64,000 nucleotides of DNA, taken from NCBI RefSeq assembly GCF_002443255.2, contig NW_019211460.1, positions 26,084,882 to 26,148,881 on the forward strand, written 5' to 3'. Source of the stretch: Varroa destructor (taxonomy: Eukaryota; Arthropoda; Arachnida; Mesostigmata; Varroidae). Of the stretch, positions 1-13,848 are shown piece by piece. The notes below the pieces were generated by a model. That model worked only from the letters and a program-made list of their open reading frames with translations, did not search any database and was not told the DNA's origin. Position 1 is the stretch's first letter. Each line of letters opens with the position of its first letter. The position numbers and the translations under genes are program-made.

Positions 1-2219
1 AGGACGTGCAGGCCAATGGAGAGCTGTTCATTTTGCAAATAATCGAAAGTCAGTTCATAAAGGCGAATGAATGCTAAGGTTTCAAAACCAAAATGAGAGA
101 TACCCACAGACAGTCTGCTAGGCAGACCCAAGCAGAGAACGGGATCAACCGGAGATCCTCTGTTACAGCCTTACTACGCTCTATATTAGTTTATTATGTT
201 TAAGCCGAATAAACTGAACGTATTGTTATTATAATAAATTTCGAATTTAATCCATCTGACGATTACCCGTAACTTCTGAAGAAACATTGCCATTTATGGC
301 AGGACGAGAATCGAAATTAAATTTTCCTACTCAAAATCATATTTAAGCAAAGCCACCTGAGAGCAATGATTTTACCATGAATTGTTGCTAGCTCACCATA
401 ACTGAACGTAGCTGAATTTAACTGAAGCTGAATTCAAAATTAATTGTTAATTCAGGCTGCTTATAAGAAAATATCATTATTTATAGCAAGGTTAGGAAAA
501 AAATGAGACACCGTCTTTTCTTGCTGGCTTAAGTCAAATTATTTAGGATACTTGGATCCTTATAGTTGTGTATGAACTTCCTATGCAGGTATAGTTAGGT
601 ATGGCGACAGAAAATTTCAGAATGAGTTAGCTTTTTGCCTTTTTTTTTAATTAAATATTTTTCGATAACCCTCTTCTCGTACTCTCTAATGATTTTTAGA
701 AAATATGATTTTATTAGCCTGATTTCTTTGGTCAACCAACGATCTACACGCTCGCAGAGCACCGAAGGAGGCCTATAACAAGCAGAGGACTACTTCTTAA
801 CAGTATGGCTTATACAAAGCAATAGCATCGTGCGGAAATGAAGTTTCTTAACTTCGCAGTAGAACGTATTGACGTTGTTTAATCAGCATCTCCCGTGCCG
901 TCGAAGTTCGAACATTTCCGTGAACCAAAAGAGTCGATGGTTTTTTCTTTATTTCATTTTTTTTCTTTTGCTGTTCGCCTTCCACATAGATCCTTTTCCC
1001 TGCAAATGAAAGTTGTCGGCACAAACTGTGACCGAAATGATTGAATACACGTTATGCTGTAATCATCACAAACTCAACGCCGTCGTAAGGAAGACGCATA
1101 GCCGCTCGCAAACAACATTTCCGCCAGCAAATTGATGTTAAGAGACAGAATTAAATAAGCTGCTAGGCTTTATCGTGTATCGTTTACGTCTTAGCTATCA
1201 CTAGGAGGAATGACAAAAGACAACGAAAGAAAATCATAGATAGGTCAGGTACCACGCACAGAATTATCCGGCTGGCCCGGCATAAACTGATTCGAATCTA
1301 CGGGAGAAAATCCCTTTTTGTTCGTCCATAAAAGCAATGAAACCACAGCCAAACGATGTCGTGCATGACACCTTTTCACACGTGTATGTGATGTATTTGT
1401 GCTATCGTTGTTTCAATACTCTACAGTGCGTATACTTTGTTCGAGTATACTAGGGGAATCGGGAAGAGCGCACGCTCAATTCTGCTAGTGCAGACGAAGT
1501 CGAAGAAACTGGTGCCGGCATTAAAAGTTAAATCATAAAACACAGCCCAGCTAAGAAACACAAGATCTGATCGGTCGGATAATAACACACAGATGAAAAT
1601 ATAGAAAATGAAGTAGGCTCACGGCACGACACTGTTTTGGACCAAAGTGTAACTTGCAATAATTTTATAACTATATTATACTTAAGTTATACGTATGGTG
1701 AAAAAATTGGTTGCAAATAGCATCTGCAGTGTAACTTGTCATTATATTTATGATACTTACTTGTCAAAACAACGACTCTTATAGCATAATAGACAATAGA
1801 ACGGACGAATTTAAATCAAGCTTGTTCTTCCGTAAGCCTATGTCAGGACGCCGGGCCGAACGCGGCTATTGGCGTTGCTTCGTTAACGCTCGCTGAAAAT
1901 TGTTATGTCACAAGCAGTTCGTACGCCTCATCGAAACATGTAAAATCTCTGTTGATTAATCTTTCGCTCATTGTAGCAAATGATATAAAAATCATATTAA
2001 ACCTAAGAAAGCAATTCTACAAAGAAATGCTACTAGTTAGTAATATTATTCGATGCAAGCCTAAGTTAGCTTTTTTTTGCATCTAGGCTATAGTTTTTTA
2101 GCTACTGTATCAATTAAGTTGTACTGACAAGACAGCGTATGAGCTCTTGTAACATTTGTGCCATATTACCACTTTTCGTCGAGGAAGCTTCAGCCTCAAG
2201 CATTATGTGTCCATTGCAG
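1..2219. other. AT-rich flank, no gene recognised
   Basis: No reading frame here looks coding on either strand. The mucin gene starting at 2220 enters in mid-codon, so at least one upstream exon with a start codon and signal peptide must lie here or before the window. I could not pick it out with confidence. Confidence 0.5.
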
Positions 2220-5200
2220 GCGTCGGACCGAATCGAGATCTCACTGCAGGTACGTACCGAAGCTCTTCAAGAAGTTTCCCACCTCGACGCGCAAACCTAG
2301 CCTCCTCTCAAAATGCGACTGATTCTAAAGCAGAAGCTTATGCTCAAGGAGCTCACAGTGACGAAAACCCTCGCAGGACCTCGAGTACAACAGACCCTGA
2401 CGTTGAAGATCCTTCCGGCAGCAGCGATGTCGAACGAATAGTCAACGTTGACGATATTGTGACCACGGTCAAATCGCCGTTGGATGATGCTACATTTTCC
2501 TTAACGACGGTTACTGATGCAGACACTATCGTTGAGATAGATACGCCACGGTCAGTAAAATCGAACATCACAACCGCACCAGATACGGTAACCCCACCAA
2601 TCGGCCCCCAGTCTTATACTGATTTAAAAGCCACAACAAATGTCGTCCAATATGCGACCAGTAAGGAAAGCATAACAGCATTAGAAGAGACAACTGAAAA
2701 AGCTTCTCTCAGAGCTGATCCTACAACGGAGAAAACCACGCAACGAGTTATTAGAAGCACTGAGGGTGATATCGAAGGCCACACGTCACCAACAGAGATG
2801 TCAGACACATTGTTTGTTCACGATACGCCAACAGAAAAGGGTTTGACGAAAGCCGGCGATAGGCATCCTGATGAAGACTTGCCTTACAGCGTGCAACTAA
2901 AGAGCTCAATAGTTGATGCATCATCCCCCTTAGCGTCCACCTTATCTACGGAAACCATGGGTGCTCTGGAGGTGCCAACGGTCGAATACACCGTTCCGTA
3001 TGGTGAAAAGTCTGGCTACAATTTTGTGATTTCGCCAACCATTGAGGAAACAACTATGACAGCCGCGTTTCGAGATGAGGACGATCTTCTTCCATCGCCC
3101 GATAAGCCTGAACGCCGTCAGGATCATTCTCCTAGCCGTATCAGTCCCTCACAAACGGTTAAAGCCAAGAGTCCAGATCGGACTAGGAACCCAACCATTG
3201 AACTCCTTACTGGCTTGATCCAATTGTTGGGTGGTGATGTTCGACGAAGAGCTACCCCACCTCCACAGCAGCCTCAACCGCCGGTGCTATCCCCGGCTAG
3301 TTTTAATTTTCATCCCCCGCAAGCGCCACTGGTGGGTCCGCCTCCACCCCCACAATTCCTTCCACCACCCCATCCACATCATGCGCGACCTCAGCCATAT
3401 GATCTGGCTCAACAGTTTCCAGGAAAACCTAATATTCCTACTTACATCCCGCACCTGAATTTTCCACCAGGTGGACATCATCTAATGGGACACCACCAAG
3501 CGACGCCACATACCCCACCTAGCTTCTATTACCCTTCACCGTCGGATGTTAGCAATATTCTTGGGGTGAGTAATGAGATACATAGCGAGCGGCCTCACCA
3601 TCATTTCGAACTGAAGACGTCTGATATAACACCCACAGTTACTGTCCCCGCCGATCTTGATGAGGAAACGACCCAACCACCACTTCGAAGTTCGTCACGT
3701 AACACGATCGTGTTCATTCAAGATGCACCTCCAAGCCTACTCCCATCGAACACAATAGTGGATTCATCCGTTATTAGCGCCAGCTCTTTGTCTGCCACCC
3801 CAGTCCGGAACGGTCATACTGACGCGACCGAGCACGAGAAGGGCACGTTTGTGATCGAAGTCCTGGAGCCAGTCGCAACACCCCGACCAAGCAAAGCAGA
3901 GGTTCGACCGTCAAATGCATGGCTCCCTGTTGGTGCAGAAGATACCAGCCGAATGAACATTCACTATGATCCGCACAACGAACCGGATATTATTACCCAC
4001 GGACCGGAACCGTCGATATTCGACATCACTGTTGTTGGTGACCTGAACCCGACAGTCAGCCACGGCAGTGACATGGGCCCGCCTGCAGAGATTATTACAA
4101 CCGAGAGCAGCGCCTCCGAACCAAAAATTCAGCCGACTCCCACGACAGGTTTCGTTGCCCCAGAATCGATTCTGCCTACAACGTTATCTAGCCCCGCTAA
4201 CACTTCGCCGAGCCTGACTGTCGCTTCGACGACCTCCACAATCGTGTATTCGGAAGCCTCTTCATCGTCGACACCAACACCGTCCATTGTAGTGTCCTCT
4301 ACAACAACTACTAAAGACGACGTGGTGTATGGAAAAAGTACGGGAGAGGTGAGTGTCGCTCCAACAGGAGCATCGACCACGTCGACTAGCCAGGCAAGCT
4401 CCACCAAAGGACATGGTATTGGCAAGCCGTACGTGGTGCCTGTTGACGTGGATCCTGTTCGACCATCAGTGCACCAAGGAGGATTCGGTCATGTAAAAAC
4501 GTCACCTCGCCATGGGTCAGGGCCAATCCGTCAGCAGAAGCCGAAAAGGCAGCCAACGTTTAAAAGTAAATCAAATGCCACGTTGGTCCGCATTGATACC
4601 TGCATTGTAGGTGATGATTCGACCTGTGATGCGACCCTGAATGAGTGGTGTCGCACGGACCAAGGTATCAGCACTTGTACGTGTAGGCCCGGTTATGCCC
4701 GAACCCAGCCCAGAGGACCTTGTCTAGGTAAGTGAGAACAATAAGTGGTGCTTTTCGCATAATACTTTCATATTACCTTATAGGTAAAAAGCGTGGGTTT
4801 GTCAGTTTGGGAAAAAATTAATATAACTCCTTGAGCATCATTTGGTATCATGAGCAATTGTGGTGATCGATAGATACCGAATTTTCTTTACATAAAGCGA
4901 ACTTTTTTTTTTGTAAGGAAAACAGCTCCAGAATAGTGTATTCAGTAAATATAAACAACAATATATAATACATTTCTCAACTTAAGCCTATCGAAACAAA
5001 AACGTTTGTTTTGCCGATTGGAATAACCTTTAATTTATCGTATCATTTCATGTAGCAACGATTTCGATGCAATTGACGTTCAAATTGGATCGTATGGGAG
5101 ACAAAAAGCTACATTATAACACCAATTACCTTAACCCTGATTCCGAAGAGTACCAGGTTCTCGAATTTGAAACTCGGCAGGCAGTAAGTATAGCCCATCC

Positions 5201-8200
5201 ATTGGGCACTTTCATTTATTGGGAGTAAAGCACGGCCATTTTTTTACTTGGTTAAGATATGGACTGACGAGTACGCTTACTGGCAGTATGCTCTGTCATG
5301 TAATGTATCATACCAGTAACCTTAGAGCCAGCTACGATTGTCGAAATAACTCTAAACACATATACTGTTCACTTAGTCCGTACGAGCTAACCTCTCTGGA
5401 CCCTTTGTGTTGCCTTTCGATTCGACGAGCATCTCCAAAATCCAAGCGCGAAAAAAGCTTCCTGCTCTGGGGAATGTTAACACGATAAACACTAAATGAG
5501 TAAACGCTACAAAATGCGATATAGCGTTTGACCATTAATTATGCGTTTATCGGCTAGAAATGTCAATAGATTTTCAACATTATCTAGAAAAAAGCCAGTA
5601 CAATGTGCGGCTATAACGATTTTGATCTAAACGTTTGTCACGATGGTCATAGTTTTAATAAGGTGAACATGGCGGATTTAAAGGATCGCTCGGAGTCCAC
5701 AAGGAGGAGCTGATTCATCTCCATTAGTTCGACATATACGTAGACACTTACAACGCACTTGTCGTCATCAACACAACCAACTTATTTCTGCATATCTCTA
5801 TATTCCTATATATAAGATCGTTTTACGACCTCAATTGTTTGCACAGTTCTCAAATGTTAGGACAAGGGGGACAAATGTTAGGACGAACAAGGGGTGGGCG
5901 TTGAACTACAAAACAGAATCATTGGCAGTGTATGCAGTCACTTAAGTGTTCGTTGTAAAAAAAATTACAGTAAAAATGCTTCTCGGAATGGGCAAGTCAT
6001 TGGAGCAAATCTCCAGTGAAGAACAAACGATGATACCCGAACAAATCCCGTTATCGTAATCATCACCGCAGTCAACAAAAGCTTCACTAAGCAAGTATAG
6101 AAAGTCTGCTTGCTCGAAAAATACACTGACGTACAACTTTTTGATCTAGAAAAATCAGCCTCGCTGCGCCCCTTGTGTTCAAAAACGAATCCAACGAGCT
6201 ATGTGTGAATTTCAAAGCGCCCCTTTGGCCGTACCGCCAACGACCAATAGCTGCAAACAGTAGTCGGTAAAATAGAGGCAAAGTTGAAGCCAGCTAATAA
6301 ACCGGAGACCACTGAACTCCGAAGCACAGCCCCAGCAGATTTCCTCGTTTTTTTTTTGCAACCCCCGTGGGATTTTTTATGACATTTATGAAAAGCTCAC
6401 GATTCAAGTAAGTATGCCTACTTAGCTACTGTTCCTTTCGTCGTCTTCACTACCAACAACACCTCCAGCCATTGTTGACACTGCTGCGGTCTGTGATTGG
6501 GAAGCAACCTTCAACCACGTCATACTCTAGCTTCGCGTTGCTTAGATGCGAGTCGTTTGTGACGCTGTTTTAAAGACAAAACACGGTGAAACCGGGTTAC
6601 TTGGGTCTAGACCCAGCGAATTCATTGTCAACCTTTTACTCACGAACGAATAAAACTCTAGTGGACTAGGCTGGCAGAGTAGAATAAAGGAAAGTATTCT
6701 TATCATGTATCTGTACCTTTGACACATATTCCAGTACAGGTTTTATGACGTGTCTAGTTCTAAATCCAGTGTGCAAAAGAATAAAGCTTTTGGTCAATTC
6801 AGTTTTGTGATATACGCAGAAAGTACTAGTTTTTTTTTAACGAAAATTACACTTGTACTGGCTACTTTGATTATGTTGAAAAGAATATACAGAAGCAGCG
6901 TTTTACTAAAAAAATCTTACCATGCATGTTTTAAAATTTTCATATTATGTAGCAGGCAAGTGGTGCGAACGGCCAAATATACATACATATATATATACAG
7001 TTATAAGTCACAAGTTAAAATTCATACCCATGAAGCAATGTAAAGCTGCCGTAGTGCAGACGCGGATCAATGCTCGATTGTCGACAAGGTACTTCGTGCT
7101 ATGCTAACAAGGGCGTGGCGACGCTGTCGTGCAGAGAGGCTACCGCAGGCGATATAGTAGGCATTTACGACTATCACCATTATCGCTGTTGTCGCTGCAC
7201 CTTTATATGTGCCCTCTTCTACTGCCTAATCAGAAGCCCGAATAGGACCGACTGGCTCCTGAGCACTAGCGGACGCTACGACGGCTCTGTCACTGTCACT
7301 GTTACGGCCAGGCTTTCCAAGATGCGCCTGCTCTGAACAAACGGCTTCTTACCGTCATTTTACCGCCAACCTTTACATCCCTACTGTGACACCGAACCTG
7401 CTAAGTTGGACGATCATTGCTGATAATATGCTCCACCAGAATACTGCAGCAGAATGCGTCTGATAGATTCATTTTTATTGGATTAGATTTAGAACAGTAG
7501 AACAATACAGTCGATTATAGATATTTTATTCTGTTGTTTTCTGGCTACTTCTAGCAATTCTCAACTTGATACTAGCTATTGCCGCCTTCATCCTATGACC
7601 TTTACCGAGACTGAAAATAATATAAACTTGTTAATAATTAAACAAAAGCAAAATTTAGCTGCCGAGATCTTAGAATGTTTAAATTAGCTGAAGACTACCA
7701 TCTTGAATCTTCTTCTGTACGACAATATGCACCACATAATCTATACTTATTGTGTTATAAAAAAAAAAACTAGGAAATATCCGAATAAACTTCTCACACG
7801 TACATCTTAGATTTGCGCTAAGTTATGTATATAGGACTAATAATAGTACGTTGTCTTGTAATAGGTATGAAACACAATTAAGCCAAAGTCCACTCGTCCT
7901 TCTTATATATGAATAATGTGTTTTTTTTTCTTTACACATGTATATATATACATATATAATTAAGATGTGTCAACTTTAGCCAAGTGTTGTTCAGAACATC
8001 GTCTGAGCTCTTGATCTAAAAGTATAAACAAGTTAGTTTTAGTTCAATTCGATCTTTATAACTTATTAACGTTGTTTGTCCAATAAACATGATACTGTTA
8101 CGTTATTTATTTTAAAATGTTATTCATTATTTGTGTTAATAACATATATCTTCATTATATATGACAATGTATATATGTATATACCTAGTCTGATTAAAAG

Positions 8201-11200
8201 AAGTTCTGCAATCAGTAATATCCACGATTTGTGATAGTTGGCTAACTGATGAAGGTTTAAAAGAACTGGCTGGTAGTGAGCAGATTCAAAATAGATATGT
8301 AAGACAGAAATTGACGATCAGACGTAAATGAAGACGGGATAAGGAATATTAAAAACGACGTAAAATTTCACTTATAGTATAAGCGGGAAAAACTTATAGT
8401 CACTTGGATTGTATGCATCAGCACACGAAGACCTGCCTTCAATGGGTGTTTAGCAGTCACTTGGAGCGGATCAGATTCTATGCATTTATTACTTGAAAAA
8501 CGCGATTGAATGGTTTTTAATTGTTTTTTTTTTTTCTCAAGACACGCACACGCAGATAATCTAAGTCTAGTTATACATGCAAACAATGTCTGAATTAAGC
8601 AACCGCAACATAATTGCAGTCTAGATAGAAACAACTACTCAAGGCTACCTTCTCTTAAGATATCTCGGTAGAAATACCCTTCTTACACAGTAAAATGGAT
8701 TCAACGGTGTCTGCCCTATTGTCAATAACGAGAGGCAATCGATATTTTTTTCATTCGTTGAACCTTTATAATAATTCTATATAACTTGTACTACTAAAAT
8801 ACTTTATAACATTTTATAAAATAGTAAAACTTCTATTACTACAAACTTTTACAACGAATTGGTTAGGTTATGTGTAGGAAATGGCCAGACTATAACCAGT
8901 AGCAAGTTTTCAACTTTTTCTGTTGATTCTTTTTGTCGAAGACTCTCAGACGAAGTCACGAACATGTATAAGAATAAAATACCATGAGTTCGCCTGAAAA
9001 GATTCTCTTTCAATACAATATACTCTTATTATTTATTCAAATGTTTAGTTTTCATTATCAGTTGAAGTGTAAAGAAGAACGGCTTAGAGAATTCCTTCAG
9101 ATGACACAGCATGATTGACACCGTGCTACATGTTCTGATACCGTGGGCAAACTGCCCACGGTATCAGAACATGTAGCACGGTGTAAGCCCAGAAAAAGTT
9201 TACTGGATAGAGGTAACTTTCCGATCATATCATTTACAGTCACGTTGCAATAATGCTATTGGCAACATGGCAGAACCGAATAATAATCAAGTCCAGTTAC
9301 AAATCTATCGAAATTCGTTACCTTTACGGAGTTTCGTTGAGAACTGCTAGGCGAAATGGGCCAAGTGCAATGTGCGCCCACTTAACAATGAAAAAGCTGG
9401 CGTTCTGCCTCTTAACGAACTCACCGTGACGGTAGCTGCATCACCGATAGCGTTAGACATACTGGTAACGGCGAACGAAAAGGCTAACTGCTATCCGTAT
9501 TGAAACAGCGGTCGTTCCGCTTCATGCCGATGTATTCGTTCTCGACCCAGGTGCTCAAAAAAATACCGGCTCCTTTTTCTATTGAAGATTCAAAGTGTTT
9601 CACTGAAGGTCAGCAAATAATTTAGAAATGCTAACAAAACGCAAAGCCACTACTTAGTGTTGAAACTCTTAATTTTACAATTACATTTATTATTATTATT
9701 ATTATAACTCATTAGGTTAGTACTGAAATATATAAAGAGAAAACTAATTAATAATTATAGATATTCTGATAATAAGAATAATTTCGTTTTGATTGGTTCA
9801 TTCCAGCTGCGGAGCTTATTCAGCAAATCATCATTTGCCCGAGTATTTATGGACTCTCGCGTAAACCGTTTTAAGGGTTCAGGTTCGAAGGTTCTTGTGA
9901 ATGCCACAGTCGAATTTGAAGAGAACGATATCACGAGAGTAGCTTCGGTGAAGCGAGTTGTTCAACATGAAATAGTCAATCTTATATCACGAGGGAAAAG
10001 TAATTTAGGTTTGTCTACCTTTCTGCATTGAGTCTCAAAGGCGAGAATGTCAGACATATTAGAGGAAGGCTCATAAGCTGATGAAAGCTTTTCCGTAGAG
10101 TTAAACAGATTTAAACACAATATGTTCCGCTTTCATTGAATTATTCAATCTCTATTGATATTCTTTTTATCCGCTCACCATTATTATTATTGTCACTATT
10201 TTTTTGCTATTACCAGGTGATTCGCGTCTGCTCGTAGAGCCCTTACTTAATTCAGCGCTGACGGTTGAGGACGTCAACGAATGTCGAGACAAAGAGCTGC
10301 ATGATTGTTCCCCGAATGCTAACTGTGAGAATACGTTTGGCGCGTTCAAGTGCGTTTGCAAGCCCGGCTACACCGATAAAAACCCCGCAACAAGGAGAAC
10401 TGGGCGAACCTGCACCGGATGTGGGCCGGACTACTGCAATAACAGGTGATGATCCTGGTGGAAGCCTATCTGTGGATAAGATCGATGTATTGCCTATCGT
10501 ATTCACATCGCTAAAACGAATTTTCGATGACAATTTATGGGCGTCCAACCATCGTAAACTAACATAACACCGGTATGTTTCATGCTGATCACAACATGTA
10601 CAAATGTTGTATGATACATGTTGCCTGACGTAAAGCTAAATGGCATCCAATACTGGGCATAAAACTTTGGTTTGACAGATTTGGGCATTAAATCGATTCG
10701 ACTACAAAACACTGCTCGTACCAGGTGCAAGTCTACATTCGTTGACAATTGTTTGCCGTTGCAGAGGTGAATGCTCAATCGTCAACGGAGAACGTAGTTG
10801 CTCCTGTAAGGGCAAATTTATAGGACCACGCTGTGATGTCGACGGAGAGGTTTTAGCTGTCGCTCTCGGAGCTTCGGTCACTGCCGTGATCATCATCATT
10901 CTCACCCTTGTTTGCCTTTGTCTCTGGAAGTAGGTTTACGTGAGGCATTTTTTTCTTTCTTAGATTTTGCAATCTATAGCATTTAACCAATGTACCGGGT
11001 CTATACATTACATAGAACGCTAAACGAAAGCTATGCATCCGCTGACACACATCTTTGCTAGAGTGGAACACTCTCAAATAGGACACAATTGCAAGCCTAC
11101 ATAACAACACATCAATAATCATCATTCTGACGGTCGACCCCTTATGCTTCATATAGCTTATACGAAGCATATAATCATTTTCGCATTATTCATATTTGTG

Positions 11201-12323
11201 TTGATGGATTCACAGCCGCCGTTGGAAACGCGAGCAGGCCAAGGCTGAAGTGATGTCTGTGGCAAGTATGGCCGGATATTTGAATAAGACAGGTTCTGTA
11301 GGCTATCGTATGGCCTCAGGTTCCGCCAGTATACACCAATCTCAGGATGAACGTTTTCGTTGGTCTGCCCATCTGGACAATTTGCCTAATATCTACGTAC
11401 AGCCGGACTCGTCACGTACGTATTCAGAATTTTGCGTTGCTATTGCTCTTATTCATTGTATTAATGCTATTCTTTACTGTAAGACATATATATATATATA
11501 TATACAAAGAAGGGACGTGTCAACGTTTTTCTCTGAAGGCCTTGACAATTGAAAGACAGATAGTGAGGCGAAATGTATGATGAGTACTATATTTTAATTG
11601 TTTCGTCATTACCTATGGTCGCAATAGCTCTTCATTCTATGCCTCGGGCGCAATCAATTTACGCTACGCAACGACATATGCGGGCCCATTCGCCGGGGGT
11701 TGAGCTTGAAAATCCCTATGGACCATTACCAGGCATACCACAACGGCCCAAGTCTAGAAGCGCTATGACACATTTTGGGCCTGCAGTAAGTATAATAATT
11801 TATCAGTGTATAGTTGATGTGATAGCAATAATATATGCAAAAGCAACATGTCTACTGACCCATGTCAAATGTGTCTTTTTCGAACTTCCATAGTATGGCA
11901 CAATTGTCACCCTAACAATTGTTGTCTGACGAATTTCGAAAATAGGTAGAAATACTGCTATCTTTGTAGTCTACTCTCAGACACTTCTATTTTATGTAGT
12001 TTGTATACATCGCTGTTATTGTTCACACACGCGATCCTAGTAAACTCGTAAATTCTGCAGCTATGGTAAATGCAATTAGCGAGAGCTTAAATTTAAGCTG
12101 GATTAGTTTATCTTTTCTATGCTTCCTTGATCACCTACTGTATGCTACATTATATAGGTTTGAGACAGGTATATTTTCTAGCTCTAACCAGGCGATATGA
12201 CTGTTGCAGTCTCTTGCGAGCCCCTATGAGTTTGACCCAAATAAGCAGCCGTCACTTTTCGGCTCGTACCGCACCCCCGGCACGACCAGAAGTATGAGAC
12301 CTGTCTTTAACGCACACTGGTAA
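2220..12323 (+). CDS. Transmembrane mucin-like protein with EGF-SEA-EGF-EGF ectodomain (5' partial, 8 exons)
   Basis: Exons: 2220-4727, 5056-5183, 9807-10008, 10217-10445, 10765-10929, 11216-11415, 11628-11785, 12210-12323. All junctions are GT-AG and in phase, giving 1233 residues plus stop, with the N-terminus missing. Exon 1 codes about 790 residues rich in Thr, Ser and Pro, with a Pro/His-rich block (3250-3540), then a first EGF-like module (4597-4727). Exons 2-3 code a SEA domain with a GSKVLV stretch at the place where SEA domains self-cleave. Exon 4 holds a calcium-type EGF (VNEC start), exons 4-5 a third EGF, and exon 5 a helix of about 24 hydrophobic residues (10852-10926). Exons 6-8 code a basic, Ser/Pro-rich tail. 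The order resembles arthropod proteins annotated as 63-kDa sperm flagellar membrane protein-like; that name is from family knowledge and the function is unknown. KPKR near 4540 is a possible furin-type site. Confidence 0.85.
5184..9806 (+). other. Long intron inside the SEA domain of the mucin gene
   Basis: This 4.6-kb intron separates the two halves of the SEA domain. Donor GTAAGT and acceptor TTCCAG are both strong, phase 0. It holds a partial 13-nt tandem repeat (copies at 5851 and 5872), a TTA microsatellite near 9688-9706 and the 32-bp hairpin at 9118. I see no nested gene. Confidence 0.7.
9118..9184. repeat. Perfect 32-bp hairpin with 3-nt loop
   Basis: Arms 9118-9149 and 9153-9184 are exact reverse complements separated by AAC. 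A match this long is not expected by chance in 64 kb. The loop is too small for a normal pre-miRNA. A template-switch palindrome or a remnant of a foldback element are the likelier explanations. Confidence 0.9.
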
Positions 12324-13255
12324 GGAGAAACCTGAACACATGTAGGCCAACCGGAAACCGACCTTCGATCGGCAAAGCTGATCGCTGAACCTGAATTGTA
12401 CCTGAGGAATTTATCGAAGAAGCGAGAGCCACTCCGATCGGACGAGTTGACACCGTGACAGATTATGTTTCCTGAATAATATCATATGTCGAAGATACAC
12501 TTGCTAATCCTACCGTGCCAGTTATTCCAGAGTTCACAGTGAACGGGGAAATGGTTAGATACATATATATATATATACATATGTATATATATTCTTTATC
12601 ACAGACTATGTCGCTCTCTATCGAGCCACGGTAAAATTTTCTCTGTGTTTAGCGTGGCTGTAAAGAATCGTGTACGGGTATGAATAACAACTGGCATGAC
12701 TCAAAGATAGGCTAAGGGAAAACGGTCCTGTTATGTAAGAAGGTTATGTAGGAATGAGCTATTTATTCAATTGGATTTGAATAGATGTGCCGACGAAGTG
12801 AGCTTGTACCCTCCGCATGCGACCGAACGAGGAAACAATAGTTATGTGCAAAAATGTTCCATATCCATTGCCTTAATGATCAACTAGAAACGACTTGAAC
12901 GACCGATCTGACTGATTCGTTTGGCTTATTGCAATGGCGCAAACGTGTACTATTCGATCTCGTTGAATTCACAAACAAGACGTCTATGAGAACGTGTTTG
13001 ATTTCGTGCGGTGGCCATTTAGCAAGAGCAACATAGAGATAGCGCACTACCGCTGTTCCTGAATGGAATGGTTCAAAAGTAAGTTGACAGATTGAAAGCT
13101 AAGTGGATTGTGTGCGTCCAGTACAGGTGACGGGTGGCGAACGACGTTATCAAAGAGATATCCTTCGAATGCAGTCTTTCGAAAACTACTCAAAATTTCA
13201 ACAACGAATACACACACATACGATGTTACAAAATACTGTTTCTAGTTGAAAAGAC

Positions 13256-13370
13256 AATAAATGATTTATCAATATAAGCATGCAGACGAAACTACACGTC
13301 GACAAAGCCGTGCAACACCCAAATGTTATTGTGTATATGTAAATAGAAAGTAATGACAAACTAGAATAAA
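13256..13370 (+). terminator. Candidate poly(A) signals of the mucin gene
   Basis: AATAAA at 13256-13261 and 13365-13370 are the first such hexamers I find downstream of the stop at 12323. They would give a 3' UTR of about 0.95-1.05 kb. In AT-rich DNA the motif is common, so this is weak. Confidence 0.3.
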
Positions 13371-13766
13371 GTTGATAGCAATAAGTGAGCGGACTTGACA
13401 TGCGTGTCGTTTTTTTGGAACGGAACGCTTGAATTTTTTTGAAAATAACCTCCTTCAACATCAATCCCACCACCGTTGTTTCTGTCCGGTGTCTAAACTT
13501 CAACAGGCGTTTGAAAAGCAACGTCTTTGGACAAGACGTTGCCATTCAAACAACAGTGGCTCGACAGGATTCGAAGCACACACCCTTCGCCTAACCCAAC
13601 AAGAACAACTTCTGCCGCTCTAGCCACAGGCAGATATAAGCTCTAAGCTGTATATATGACATTAGACAATATCTGTAGTAAGTTCAATTGACTAGCGTAC
13701 GTTATTAGTTAGAAAGTGACTCTGGAAAGCAATACGCCACTGCTGTATCAGACGCACTCAACGTTG

Positions 13767-13772
13767 TTTATT
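13767..13772 (-). terminator. Poly(A) signal of the receptor gene
   Basis: AATAAA on the minus strand, 76 bases past the stop codon that ends at 13849. Position and direction fit a short 3' UTR. Confidence 0.55.
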
Positions 13773-13848
13773 CATCCTTTGCAACTCCAAGGCCACCCGC
13801 GGCATTCACTTGACCGCCGTTAATATCGCCAAAAAATATTATTAATGA

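Larger units (their letters stand above)
12324..13848. other. Region between the 3' ends of two convergent genes
   Basis: Holds the 3' UTR of the mucin gene and the short 3' UTR of the receptor gene. An AT-rich palindromic run lies at 12561-12592. AATAAA motifs on the + strand occur at 13256 and 13365, and on the - strand at 13767. I see no coding sequence. Confidence 0.6.
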